Source of the DNA: Myxococcales bacterium
Lineage (GTDB): Bacteria > Myxococcota_A > SURF-8
Direction: 5' to 3'
Length of the DNA: 64,000 nucleotides
Assembly (NCBI GenBank): GCA_003598065.1
Contig: QZKR01000004.1
Span: 1 to 64,000 of the forward strand
Numbering within the stretch: the first letter of the stretch is position 1; the number at the start of each line of letters is the position of its first letter. Shown in pieces: positions 34,077 to 42,848 of the stretch. The notes below the pieces were generated by a model that was not told the DNA's origin, searched no databases, and worked only from the letters and a program-made list of their open reading frames with translations. A program made the translations under genes and the position numbers.

Positions 34077-37000
34077 TCACGGGCAATTAATCTCGTTCTT
34101 GAGGAAATCCTTGCGCTCGGCGAGGAAGGTTTTGATTTCGTCCGCCGCCGACTCGAAATCGGCGCGCGAGTCGTTCATGTCGTTCTGGTCCGCCAGCACG
34201 GCGTCGATGATCGTCGCCGCAAGCGAATCGACCAGCTTCGGCGCGTCCGTGTTCCAGTAGCGGCTGTCGAGCATCTGGCAGATGCGCGCCACATAGCGCG
34301 CGTGCAGCTCCGGGTCGCGGAAGATGAGGTGGATGAGCAGATTGATCCACAGCTCGTCCTCTTCGCCGGCGACGACGCCCTCGGGGATGACGCCGGGCAG
34401 GTAGAACTCGTCGTAATACATATCGGTGCAGAGCGCGTTCTGCTCTTCCTCGTCGTAGTTGCAGCCGAAGCTGATGTCGAGGTCGTGCGGGTAGAACTCC
34501 CAGCGCATGTCGCCGCGCGGTCCCTGCTGCCAGGAGAAGTGGAAGCCTGCCGAGACGTGGTCGATGTTCTGGATGACCGCCATCGCGGCGAGGTAGTCGA
34601 TCTTCAGGTTGACGTCCACGGCCTGCCGGACGCGCGTCGTGGTCGTCAGTTCGGAGGATTGATCGGAATCGAGATAGTCCTCCCAGATCGTGTCTTCGAC
34701 GAGCGAAATCACGTCGGCGTATACGTCATCGACGCCGGCTTTCTTGTTGTAGTAGACGGGATAATCTTCCGCCGAAAGCGGCAGGAACGCGCCGGGCGGA
34801 TAGATATCCTCCACTTCATACATCGAATTGTCGCGGGCGCGGCCGTGCAGCTCCAGAAACTTCGGGCCGAGGCGTTCCGTTTCCAGCATCAGGCCGTAAT
34901 ACTCGCCGTTGATGTACAGCTTGAGGTAGCGCGTGCGCGGCGCGGGGATGGCCGTCAGGCGGCGGAAGGTTTCGTAGGCCATCGCGTTGCGCATCAGCGT
35001 CGGGTCGTTGTAGTCGGCGCGCAGGTTGATCTTGCGCGCGAAGCCGGGGTTGTCGGCGTTTTCGGGAAACTCGATGCGGAACGATTTTTTCGGATAGATG
35101 CGCGCCGAATTGCCGTAGGCGCGGATCTGCTCGCCCGCGCCGTAGGTCTTGCCGTCCACGGCGAGCGTGATGTCGAACATCGTGTTTTCCCAGATGTCGC
35201 CCAGCAATTGCTCCCAGTCGGCCGGGTCGATCGTCACGTCCCAACGCGAGATGGCGCTCTGGGCGCAGAAACCCTCGCGGCAGGTCGCGCCGGGGCGGCA
35301 CTGGTTGCTGGCCGAGCAGCGCCCGCAGGAGCCGTCGGGGAGGCAGCCGTCCAGTTCGCGGCACTGCTCGCCGGTGACGCACGCGCCGCAGACGCCGCCC
35401 GTGCAGCCAAGGCCCCACCAGCAGTCGTAAGGCCCCGTCGGGCACGACTCGCCGGCCTTGCCGAGATATAGAGACAAGATTTCGTCCGGAGGCGTTTCCT
35501 CGCTGTCGCCGTCGGCGGGGAGGTCGTCGTCGCCGTCGGGGACGTCTCCGTCGGGCGTATCGCCGTCAGCGGGCGTCGGTTCGTCGCTATACGCGGGCGG
35601 CGGATCATCGACGATGTCGCGGATATCGACAAACTCATAGCCTTCCGCCTCAACGGCGTCGATGGCGTCCAGCAGCATGTCGAAGGGCACCCAGTGGTGG
35701 TAGTAGAACGACGCCACCGAGTCGCGCACCACGGAGTACATGCCGGCATAGAGCCCTTTGTTTTCCGGCGAGGGCGCCAGGCCGAGTTCGGGGGCTCCGC
35801 CTTCTTCGAGATAGCCGGCGTTCTCCGGCACGACGCGGAAGCCGTAGAAGGAATCGAAGAGCATGTAAGGGAAGGGCTGGATGATGTATTCCACGCCGGC
35901 GTAACTCGTCGTGTCGCCGGCGCTGTGGCTGTCCAGCGCATCGAAGAACATCACGCGCTCGTAGGTCAGCGGGAAGCGCTCCGCGAAGGCGAAGTAATCG
36001 AGCGGCGAGGCGGAGTAATGCGGCGTCTCCCAGACGTAGGGCCAGACGTTGAGAGCCTTGGAGAACTCGTCGATGCCGTTGTCGGCGCGCTCGCCCGCCC
36101 AGTCGAAAGTATCCTCCGGCAGCGGATCGTCGCTGGTCTCATCCCAGAATTCGTAATCGATGCCCGAGAGCCCTTCGTTCTGGTGGGTGTAGCCGTGCAG
36201 GACTGGCGTGCCGCCCTTGGACATCATGTACTGAATCGTGGCTGTGAAATCCGGATCGTCGCGCATGCGCACCGTTTTGCCGGGCGAGCCCCACACGCCT
36301 TCGGGGTCCGTCCAGACCGGGATGACGCCAAGCGTGAAGGGAACGTTCCGTGCGTGAAGCTGGTCGGCCTGCGCGCGCAGCTTGGCGTGATCGACGTTGC
36401 CCGGCGCGAGATCCTCGAAGCGCACGAGGGCGCGATGGCTCGTCTCGACCTCCGTGCCGAGAAAATCGTGGAGGATGTCGGCGAAGACGAGGTAACCGGT
36501 GAAGAGATAGGCGAAGGGGTTGTCGGCGATGTAGTAGAAGTCGCCGCAGCGCAGCGCGTAGGGCAGGGCGGTGGAGTCGTCGCCGGCTTTGGCGATGGTC
36601 GCCAGCGCCTCGCAGCGGTCGTTGACGGTCTCCACCTGCACGCAATACTGGTCGTCGTCGCTGCGGCGCAGCTCTTTGTCCTTGTAAGCGATGCGGTTGT
36701 AGGGCTCCTCCTCGGCGATGCCGAGATACTTGAAGCCGAAGCGTTCCTCGCCGTTGTAGGTCGGGTTGGAGAAGTAGTTCCAGATGTTGTAGTTGAGCCA
36801 GATGAAAGGATGATCGGTGTTGTAGACGTCGCGCAGAAATTCGGTCGGGAGCGAATAGTCGTACTGCGAGCCGAGGTAGATCCCGCCGTGGTAGTCGTTG
36901 AGGTCGCCGGCCGAATAGTCATCGACGTCGATGATCTCCACTTCGGTGTTGAAGTGGCCGAGCAGGTTGCGGATGAGGATGGCGTAAAGTTTGCCCTGGC

Positions 37001-37259
37001 TCCAGTTGTCGCTCGATTCGTATTCGTAGAAGACGGCGATGCGCTTCGGCGGGCCGAAATCCGCCTTGTCCACCATCTCGAAGGGGTCGTCGCCGGCGTG
37101 GCTGTCGCCGTCCGTGGAACTGCTATCGCCGTCGCTGCTGCTGTCCCCGTCGCCGTCGTCGGCCGGATCGTCAGTGCAGCCGGCGGCGAAAACGGCGATG
37201 CCGGCGAAGCAGAGCAGGGCGGCGAGGGTCAACACGGTCGAGCGCATTGGCAAGCGCAT
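34077..37259 (-). CDS. DUF2334 deacetylase-like plus CotH-kinase-like fusion lipoprotein
   Basis: Predicted surface lipoprotein of 1060 residues. Order: signal peptide to a Cys in F-A-A-G-C; DGD spacer (to about residue 55); a DUF2334/polysaccharide-deacetylase-like domain (about 60-550; HRALVRFEDLAPGN and VLHGYTHQNEG hold the metal His/Asp set); a second DGD spacer (556-590); a Cys-rich linker (598-666, DxxC modules); and a CotH domain (668-1060; KKSFRIEFPENAD, RNAMAYETFRR, YLKLYINGEYYGLMLETERLG, YPHDLDISFG). CotH proteins are secreted protein kinases in spore formers. The fusion suggests a surface enzyme combining glycan deacetylation with phosphorylation or binding (inference). AAGGAGAT precedes the ATG at 37259. 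Confidence 0.85.
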   Translation of the reverse strand: MRLPMRSTVLTLAALLCFAGIAVFAAGCTDDPADDGDGDSSSDGDSSSTDGDSHAGDDPFEMVDKADFGPPKRIAVFYEYESSDNWSQGKLYAILIRNLLGHFNTEVEIIDVDDYSAGDLNDYHGGIYLGSQYDYSLPTEFLRDVYNTDHPFIWLNYNIWNYFSNPTYNGEERFGFKYLGIAEEEPYNRIAYKDKELRRSDDDQYCVQVETVNDRCEALATIAKAGDDSTALPYALRCGDFYYIADNPFAYLFTGYLVFADILHDFLGTEVETSHRALVRFEDLAPGNVDHAKLRAQADQLHARNVPFTLGVIPVWTDPEGVWGSPGKTVRMRDDPDFTATIQYMMSKGGTPVLHGYTHQNEGLSGIDYEFWDETSDDPLPEDTFDWAGERADNGIDEFSKALNVWPYVWETPHYSASPLDYFAFAERFPLTYERVMFFDALDSHSAGDTTSYAGVEYIIQPFPYMLFDSFYGFRVVPENAGYLEEGGAPELGLAPSPENKGLYAGMYSVVRDSVASFYYHHWVPFDMLLDAIDAVEAEGYEFVDIRDIVDDPPPAYSDEPTPADGDTPDGDVPDGDDDLPADGDSEETPPDEILSLYLGKAGESCPTGPYDCWWGLGCTGGVCGACVTGEQCRELDGCLPDGSCGRCSASNQCRPGATCREGFCAQSAISRWDVTIDPADWEQLLGDIWENTMFDITLAVDGKTYGAGEQIRAYGNSARIYPKKSFRIEFPENADNPGFARKINLRADYNDPTLMRNAMAYETFRRLTAIPAPRTRYLKLYINGEYYGLMLETERLGPKFLELHGRARDNSMYEVEDIYPPGAFLPLSAEDYPVYYNKKAGVDDVYADVISLVEDTIWEDYLDSDQSSELTTTTRVRQAVDVNLKIDYLAAMAVIQNIDHVSAGFHFSWQQGPRGDMRWEFYPHDLDISFGCNYDEEEQNALCTDMYYDEFYLPGVIPEGVVAGEEDELWINLLIHLIFRDPELHARYVARICQMLDSRYWNTDAPKLVDSLAATIIDAVLADQNDMNDSRADFESAADEIKTFLAERKDFLKNEINCP

Positions 37260-37294
37260 GGGAATCTCCTTCACTCGGGCGCGGCTTTTTTCAC

Positions 37295-37321
37295 GTTGGA
37301 GCAGGTTTTCAAACCTGCTCT
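37295..37321. repeat. GGAGCAGG repeat, short copy 2
   Basis: Hairpin TTGGAGCAGGTTTT / AAACCTGCTC, lying between the hicA stop and the DUF2334-CotH start. Matches the copy at 44679-44706 apart from two bases. Confidence 0.75.
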
Positions 37322-37330
37322 ATCCTAAGA

Positions 37331-37525
37331 TCAGCTTTTCCCAATCTCCGGCGCGCCAAGATCCCGGCAAATCTTCTTCGCCAGCTTATCATCGATCTCC
37401 GCATGCCGGGGAATAGTGGAATATCGCTTCTGGGCTGGGTTGAAATAGAGCGAATGTTTCGCCCCTTCTCGCGCAAGGCGACAGCCTTGTTTTCTGAGAT
37501 GCCGCAGCAGCGCCGTCCGCTTCAT
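37331..37525 (-). CDS. hicA: HicA mRNA-interferase toxin
   Basis: A 64-residue toxin with a dsRBD-like fold. KRTALLRHLRKQGC is the first helix; GAKHSLYFNP holds the catalytic His24 (the family's GxKH/SH motif); TIPRHAEIDDKLAKKICRDLG is the last strand and helix. HicA cleaves mRNA and is neutralised by HicB. Its ATG overlaps the hicB stop (ATGA, 37522-37525), so the pair is translationally coupled, in the hicB-hicA order. Confidence 0.88.
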   Translation of the reverse strand: MKRTALLRHLRKQGCRLAREGAKHSLYFNPAQKRYSTIPRHAEIDDKLAKKICRDLGAPEIGKS

Positions 37526-37746
37526 GCAACGACTTTGATGGGTTCTTTCAGTAACCGGCTGCCTTCGTGCTCGTCCGCGGTTGCTTGCTCGCGGTTGGCG
37601 GCGACGACCAGTTCGATCGCTTCCTTGAGGTTTTCCCTGGCTTCATTCAAGGTCCGACCCTGCGTGTTGGCGCCGGGAAGTTCCTCTACATACCCGATCC
37701 AGCGGCGGCCACGCTTTTCGAAAACAGCGGTCAGTTCCCCTTTCAT
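37522..37746 (-). CDS. hicB: HicB antitoxin
   Basis: A 74-residue antitoxin of the HicB type: KGELTAVFEKRGRRWIGYVEELPGANTQGRTLNEARENLKEAIEL is the partial RNase-H-like HicB core. The tail EGSRLLKEPIKVVA is short and has no clear ribbon-helix-helix or HTH, so DNA binding for autoregulation may be weak or supplied otherwise. AAGGAGGT before the ATG at 37746 fixes the start. The pair is an isolated toxin-antitoxin module in the lipoprotein region. Confidence 0.85.
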   Translation of the reverse strand: MKGELTAVFEKRGRRWIGYVEELPGANTQGRTLNEARENLKEAIELVVAANREQATADEHEGSRLLKEPIKVVA

Positions 37747-37825
37747 GGGAGACCTCCTTGAATTGAATATGATCCGACAGCCCCGGTCTGTCAACCTTCC
37801 TCGTAGGTAAGTGGAAGGCCGGCTG

Positions 37826-40006
37826 CTACAGCGACAGATTGCCGAGCTTGTCCAGGAGGAACTGGAGGAACAGGCTCATCGAGCGCGCGTCCGTCTTCGC
37901 CGGCCCGGAGGGGAAGCCGTAGTCGGCGGGGTCGTAGTCCGGCAGGTCCGCCTTGTCCAGATCCACCCACAGGAGGTTGTTGAGCGAGCCGCTGCGCCAG
38001 GCGAGATACGGCTGCGGCCCGGGGTAGCCGTCGGCGGCGAGCGGCGCGAAGCTCGCCTGCAGCTCTGCCGGGCCGTCGTCGGGCAGGGTGAACAAATAGG
38101 GCGAGGCGGCGGCGAAATGCGCTCCGTCGCGCGAGGTGTCTTCCTGGCAGGCCAGACCCTCCGACCAGACGCGCTCGGTCTTGCCTTCCTCGTCGTATTC
38201 CGACTCCAGGGTCAGCGGCGCTTCCGGATCGCTGGCTTCGATGTAGGCGGCCGTGAGCTTGGCGACGCCGCCGGCCGGCAGGGTGAGCGTTCCGTCGCCG
38301 GAAGCCGGCGCTTCGGCGTCTTCCGCCGCCGTCGCCACCGGCAGGCTCGCCGCGAAGCGGAACACCTTTCCCTCGACAGCGGTGAGGGTTATGGTCTCCG
38401 CGTCGTAAGGTGTTTCGCTGTCGGACGCAAAAGCCGAAAGCGTCACCTGGATCTCGCCTTCCGGTCCGAAGGGATCGTCGAGCGTCAATTCGATTTCGCC
38501 CTTGCTGACGGCCTTGGAAAGCTCATCCACGCCAAAGCCAAACCGGGCGCATTCGTACTCCGTGAGGAAGCCGGCGTCGTCCTTGTTCGGATCCATCTCC
38601 CAGTTGGGCAGCGCGTCGCGCAGGCCGGCGGGCCGGGTGAAATAAGCGTCGAGGTCCAACTCTATGGCGCTCGGATCGAAGAGCAACAGCTTGATGAAGG
38701 AAATGATGTTCTTCGGCATGTCCTCGGCCGTCTTGGCGCTGATGCCGTCCACGAGTTGCAGGATTTCCGGGTCCAGATCGATGCCGAGCGAGGCGAGCAG
38801 CTGCTCCAGCGTGATCGTCTGACGGATCAGATCGAGCAGCATCGCCACGGGAACGAGCAGATCGTTTTGCAGCCGGAAGCGGCGGCCGGCCTCGCCGGCG
38901 AGATCGGCGCGCAACTGCTCCGCCGACTGCTTGAGGCCGTAGTCCGCGCCTTCCCACAGCACCTTGATCTCCGGATAGGTCTCGCCGCCGTATTCGTAGA
39001 ACGCGCCCTTCAGAAGCAATTGTTTCACTTGAAACTGTGTCGGCCCGATGACGAACACGTCGTCGCCCTGATCGTCCGTTTCCGCTTCGATGGCGGCATA
39101 GCCTTCCAGAACGTCCTCGGCGGACGCGGCCAGCGCGTCGCGCGCCGCCATCGTGCTCGCCGCGCCATCCGGCGCAAGGGCCAAAAACGTCTCGTAGTTG
39201 TTCAACAGGGTGGCGACGAAGGCCGGCAGCTTGGTGATGTCGAGGCCGTCGATCAGTTCGGGGTAGATGTGCACGAGCCCGGCCCGCGCCAGGTCCTGAC
39301 TGCCGATGAGTTTGAGGACGGCATAAAGCGCCTGCGTGACGCCATCGAGCATGTAGACGTCCGCCAGATCCCACTCGCCGCGGATCGAGAACATCTTGAT
39401 GTTTTTGAAGTAGACCGGGAAGTCGGTAAGCGCGAAGGTCGCCTCGGGCATGGTTTTGAGCTTCGCCAGCCGCGCCTGCTGCTCCTCGTTGAGCTTGGGC
39501 AGGTCGGTGAGGATCAAGTCGAGGAGCATGGCGAGCGGGTCCGTCAAGGTCGGGTCGTCCTCGGCCATGATGCGGCCGACGCGGCGCGCCAGACGCCTGG
39601 CTTCCGCCGCTGCCTCGTCCTCGGGGAAAGGCGGGGCGGTGGGGCCGATCAGGCCGACCAGCGTATTGACGAGCGCCACCCAGTGCTGGACGTCGGCGAG
39701 GCAGAGGCCGAAGAGGGCGTCGGAGCTGTCGGGGTCGCGGCGCAGAAGCTCGTTGAAGTAATCCTCGGCCGCGCCGTAGGTGAAGGTGGCGAGGCCCTCC
39801 TTGCCGCGCTCGATCAGATCTGCGTCGCTCAGATCGGCGAAGGGATCTTCCTCGACATCGCCGTCGGACTCGCCTTCGCCGTCGCCGTCCGCATTGTCGC
39901 CATCCGTGGCCGTCGAGTCATCGCCGGAGGAGCCGCAGCCCTGCAAAGCCAGCGCGAAAACGCCGACCGCCAGAAACGCCAACAGGAAGAGAATCGTGCG
40001 TCTCAT
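37826..40006 (-). CDS. large DGD-spacer lipoprotein with TPR-like N-terminal part
   Basis: Predicted outer-membrane lipoprotein of 726 residues. The signal peptide ends at L-Q-G-C-G; the spacer has four DGD units. Residues about 50-110 look TPR-like (GKEGLATFTYGAAEDYFNELLRRDPDSSDALFGL), a middle part is helical, and the last 230 residues look beta-rich. No family recognised; tetratricopeptide-containing 'DGD' lipoproteins are common in such genomes. Starts one base after the stop of the phosphoesterase gene (TGA 40010-40008), so they form an operon. GGGAGGGAAC precedes the ATG. Confidence 0.78.
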   Translation of the reverse strand: MRRTILFLLAFLAVGVFALALQGCGSSGDDSTATDGDNADGDGEGESDGDVEEDPFADLSDADLIERGKEGLATFTYGAAEDYFNELLRRDPDSSDALFGLCLADVQHWVALVNTLVGLIGPTAPPFPEDEAAAEARRLARRVGRIMAEDDPTLTDPLAMLLDLILTDLPKLNEEQQARLAKLKTMPEATFALTDFPVYFKNIKMFSIRGEWDLADVYMLDGVTQALYAVLKLIGSQDLARAGLVHIYPELIDGLDITKLPAFVATLLNNYETFLALAPDGAASTMAARDALAASAEDVLEGYAAIEAETDDQGDDVFVIGPTQFQVKQLLLKGAFYEYGGETYPEIKVLWEGADYGLKQSAEQLRADLAGEAGRRFRLQNDLLVPVAMLLDLIRQTITLEQLLASLGIDLDPEILQLVDGISAKTAEDMPKNIISFIKLLLFDPSAIELDLDAYFTRPAGLRDALPNWEMDPNKDDAGFLTEYECARFGFGVDELSKAVSKGEIELTLDDPFGPEGEIQVTLSAFASDSETPYDAETITLTAVEGKVFRFAASLPVATAAEDAEAPASGDGTLTLPAGGVAKLTAAYIEASDPEAPLTLESEYDEEGKTERVWSEGLACQEDTSRDGAHFAAASPYLFTLPDDGPAELQASFAPLAADGYPGPQPYLAWRSGSLNNLLWVDLDKADLPDYDPADYGFPSGPAKTDARSMSLFLQFLLDKLGNLSL

Positions 40007-40007
40007 C

Positions 40008-42650
40008 TCAGTTCCCTCCCTTGCCTGTCGGGGCGACGGCTTCATCCAGTTGGGGCGTAGCCGGCGACCGCCGTTCTTCCTCTTCTTCGTCATCCGGCTC
40101 CACGCCGTCGGCGATCAGATGCGCCGGGAAGGGGACGTCCGGACCCTTCATCACCTCCCAGAGAATGCGGCCGAGGCCGCCCTGCCGATCGACGGACTCG
40201 AAGTTCATGCGCGCTGTCCGGCGGGCCAACTCCGTTTCCGGCGGATTGGTCCAGCGCGCCTTGTCGTCGAGCTTTTCGTCCTGCGGGATGAAATCGTAAG
40301 GCGAGAAGTCGGGCTCGCTGGTGAAGATGTCGTACATCGGCTGGGCCAGCGCCTCGTAACGGCTGATCGGCGGCACGCCGAGGATCTGCGTCATCGTGCG
40401 GATCAGCGAGGTCATGTCGTAGGCCAACTCGGAGGTGTAGCCGCGCTTCACGTAGGGCCCGGCGGCCAGCAGGATGGAGCGGTGCGTGTCGATATGGTCG
40501 GGCGTGTTCTGCGGGTCGTCCTGCAAGGCGAAGATCACCGTCTCCTTCCAATGCGGCGATTTGGAAATCATGTCCACCAGCCGCCCGAGCGCCTCGTCGT
40601 TATCCGAGACCATGTAGGCCGGGTGCGGCTTGTCGGCGTCCATGCCGAGGGTGTGGTCGTTGGGAATCCAGATGTAGGTGAAGTCGCGGAAGACGCCCTG
40701 CTCGAATTCCTTCTGAAAGACCTTGATCTTCTCGGTATCGTCGTACGGCGAGATGCCGACCGCGTACTCGTGGCAGGCGAAGTCCCAGCCGCGTCCGAAA
40801 AGTTCGTTGGCCGTGCCGGGGTACTCGCCGTAAACGCGCACGGAGCGGCCGTGGTCGAGTAGGTAGCCGAAAATCTGCCCGGTGGACGGCGTCGAAAGGT
40901 GGTCGATGTTGGGCAGCATGAAGGTCCGCTCGCCGCGCGTCTGCCAGATCAGCGAGAATTTCTCGCCGTAGTCGTTGAGCCAGCCGGCCGTGAGCCACAT
41001 ATGGCCCTCGGTGGATTTCGTCGAGTTGTCGTAGAAGTTGACCATGTCCACGTAATGCCGCGCCAGTTCGTGCGTGTTGGGCGTGATGTTGAAGCGTGTG
41101 TCCGCCGGATAGCCGGCGTACTGCACGGCGATTTTCGTGTTTTCGCCGAAAAAGGCGAGGTTGGCGTCGTGCCACTTGTCGCCTTGCTCGCCTTTCAGGT
41201 CGCCGAGCAGAACGTCGTAAGTCTTGTTCTCCTTGATGATGAACACGACGTGGCGGATCTTCGTCGAGCGCTCGCCGATCTTGGTCGGGATGGGGCTGTC
41301 CCAGGCGTCGCAGTCGGCCGAGAAGTAGGTGAGCGCCTCGCGGTTGTTCTTGTGAACCTGCTCCGTGTAGTCGTCGAGCGCGGCCTGGTCGGGAACGTCG
41401 AGGATGTTGACGCCGCCGAAGAAGATGCCGACGGAGGCGTCTTCCGTCTCCTCCGGGTGCTCGGCGTTGAAGTTCGGCCCGGTGCCCAGGCCCTTGGAAT
41501 TGGCGATATACAGCTTGCCGCCGCCGACCTCGACGTCCGTCGGATAGAACGCCGTGGGGATCTCGCCCAGGATGCGGTAGTTTTCGAGGTCGATCGCCAT
41601 CACGGAGTTGTCGCCGGCGAGCGTCACGTACAGCCGTTTGTCGGACGGCGAGATTTTCAGATCGACGGGAAGGCGGCCCGGCGGGTCGGTTTCGTCCTCG
41701 CGCAGGTTGATTTTCCGCGTCACCTGCCGCGTGGCGGTGTCGATCACGGAAATCGTGTCATCGTCGTTGTCGGCGACGAACAGCAGGTTGTCGTAGAGCG
41801 CCAACCCCTCCGGGTTCTTGCCCACGGCGACGTGTCCGAGGGTCTGGCGGTTGCGGAGATCCAGCACGCTCACCGCCGCATTGGCGACGTTGGTCACGTA
41901 AGCCTTCGTGTCGTCGGGAGCGACGGCGATCATGTAGGGATAGGAGAGCGTTTTGTACTTGTGGACGATCTCGAAGCTGGCGGTGTCGATCTGGTACACC
42001 TGCGCCTTGTGCGACACGGCGACGAGCAGATATTTGCCGTCGTGGGTGAGCGCGATGCCGTAGATGACGCCGGGAATCTTCAGCGTCTTGAGCTTGGCGT
42101 AATCGTTTTCCGCGTCGTAGACAAACACCGTGTCGCCGATGCTGCCGCCGGCGTAAAGCCGCTTGCCGTCGGAGGAGAAGACCGGGCTTAGAAATAATTC
42201 CTCCTCCTCGATGATCTTGGCGATGCTCTGCGTGGTCGTATTGATGATGCGGATTGTCTGATTATTGCGGTCCTCCAGCGTCCAGTCCTTGCCGCCGGTG
42301 CAGACGACGGCCAGCGTCTTGCCGTCGGGCGAGAGCGCCGAGCCGGTGGGCATCGTTCCCACCCTGTCGATGTAGACCCCCGCCGGGGTCACGAAGCGGC
42401 CCAGGTGCAGCTTGGCGTATTCGACTTCCTTGTCGTTTTTCCATTTGATTTCCGTGGGTTGGCCGGCCGTTTCGGAAACCATGTCGATCGGGCAGGTTTT
42501 GACGGCGTCGGCCTCCTGGTCGCCATCCGTGGCGTCGCCATCGCCAACCAATCCCGCATCCGCTTCGTTTTTCGAGCAAGCGGCCAGCAGCGCCAAGGAC
42601 AGAAACAGAATGACCGACCAGGTAAAACGATGGGAAAAAATGGCGTGCAT
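40008..42650 (-). CDS. YncE-like propeller plus alkaline-phosphatase-fold phosphoesterase lipoprotein
   Basis: Predicted lipoprotein of 880 residues, lipobox L-L-A-A-C then a DGD spacer. Residues about 55-420 are a seven-bladed YncE/YVTN propeller (repeats such as KTLAVVCTGG, KYLLVAVSHKAQVYQID, TKAYVTNVANAAVSVLD). Residues about 465-850 are a phosphoesterase of the acid-phosphatase/alkaline-phosphatase superfamily (HVVFIIKENKTYDVLLGD, DDPQNTPDHIDTHRSILLAAGPYVKRG). This fusion is known as a bifunctional YncE/alkaline phosphatase family protein; substrate not known. Start at 42650; GGATGGAG is upstream. Precedes the TPR-like lipoprotein gene in an operon. Confidence 0.87.
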   Translation of the reverse strand: MHAIFSHRFTWSVILFLSLALLAACSKNEADAGLVGDGDATDGDQEADAVKTCPIDMVSETAGQPTEIKWKNDKEVEYAKLHLGRFVTPAGVYIDRVGTMPTGSALSPDGKTLAVVCTGGKDWTLEDRNNQTIRIINTTTQSIAKIIEEEELFLSPVFSSDGKRLYAGGSIGDTVFVYDAENDYAKLKTLKIPGVIYGIALTHDGKYLLVAVSHKAQVYQIDTASFEIVHKYKTLSYPYMIAVAPDDTKAYVTNVANAAVSVLDLRNRQTLGHVAVGKNPEGLALYDNLLFVADNDDDTISVIDTATRQVTRKINLREDETDPPGRLPVDLKISPSDKRLYVTLAGDNSVMAIDLENYRILGEIPTAFYPTDVEVGGGKLYIANSKGLGTGPNFNAEHPEETEDASVGIFFGGVNILDVPDQAALDDYTEQVHKNNREALTYFSADCDAWDSPIPTKIGERSTKIRHVVFIIKENKTYDVLLGDLKGEQGDKWHDANLAFFGENTKIAVQYAGYPADTRFNITPNTHELARHYVDMVNFYDNSTKSTEGHMWLTAGWLNDYGEKFSLIWQTRGERTFMLPNIDHLSTPSTGQIFGYLLDHGRSVRVYGEYPGTANELFGRGWDFACHEYAVGISPYDDTEKIKVFQKEFEQGVFRDFTYIWIPNDHTLGMDADKPHPAYMVSDNDEALGRLVDMISKSPHWKETVIFALQDDPQNTPDHIDTHRSILLAAGPYVKRGYTSELAYDMTSLIRTMTQILGVPPISRYEALAQPMYDIFTSEPDFSPYDFIPQDEKLDDKARWTNPPETELARRTARMNFESVDRQGGLGRILWEVMKGPDVPFPAHLIADGVEPDDEEEEERRSPATPQLDEAVAPTGKGGN

Positions 42651-42778
42651 GATGGACGCTCCATCCTTGGGAGGGACGATAGTTGGATAGGAACCGAACG
42701 GATGATACCCGCCCGCCGGAAGACTTGTCAACGCCGATAACCTGGCAATTATATTAATTGTCTGTTAAACTTCATTCA

Positions 42779-42807
42779 TTGCGTCAGGGCTTTTCCTTCA
42801 TTATGAT
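42779..42807 (+). promoter_or_regulatory. sigma70 promoter of the B12-type radical SAM gene
   Basis: TTGCGT (42779-42784) and TATGAT (42802-42807) are 17 bases apart; leader about 35 bases to the ATG at 42849. Confidence 0.6.
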
Positions 42808-42848
42808 CGTTGCCTAAAATACGTGAACGACTTCTGTAGTGGATAAGC

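Noticed and set aside
37811-40060. 749-residue plus-strand frame
   Set aside because: Antisense of the TPR-like lipoprotein; composition typical of GC-rich shadow frames.
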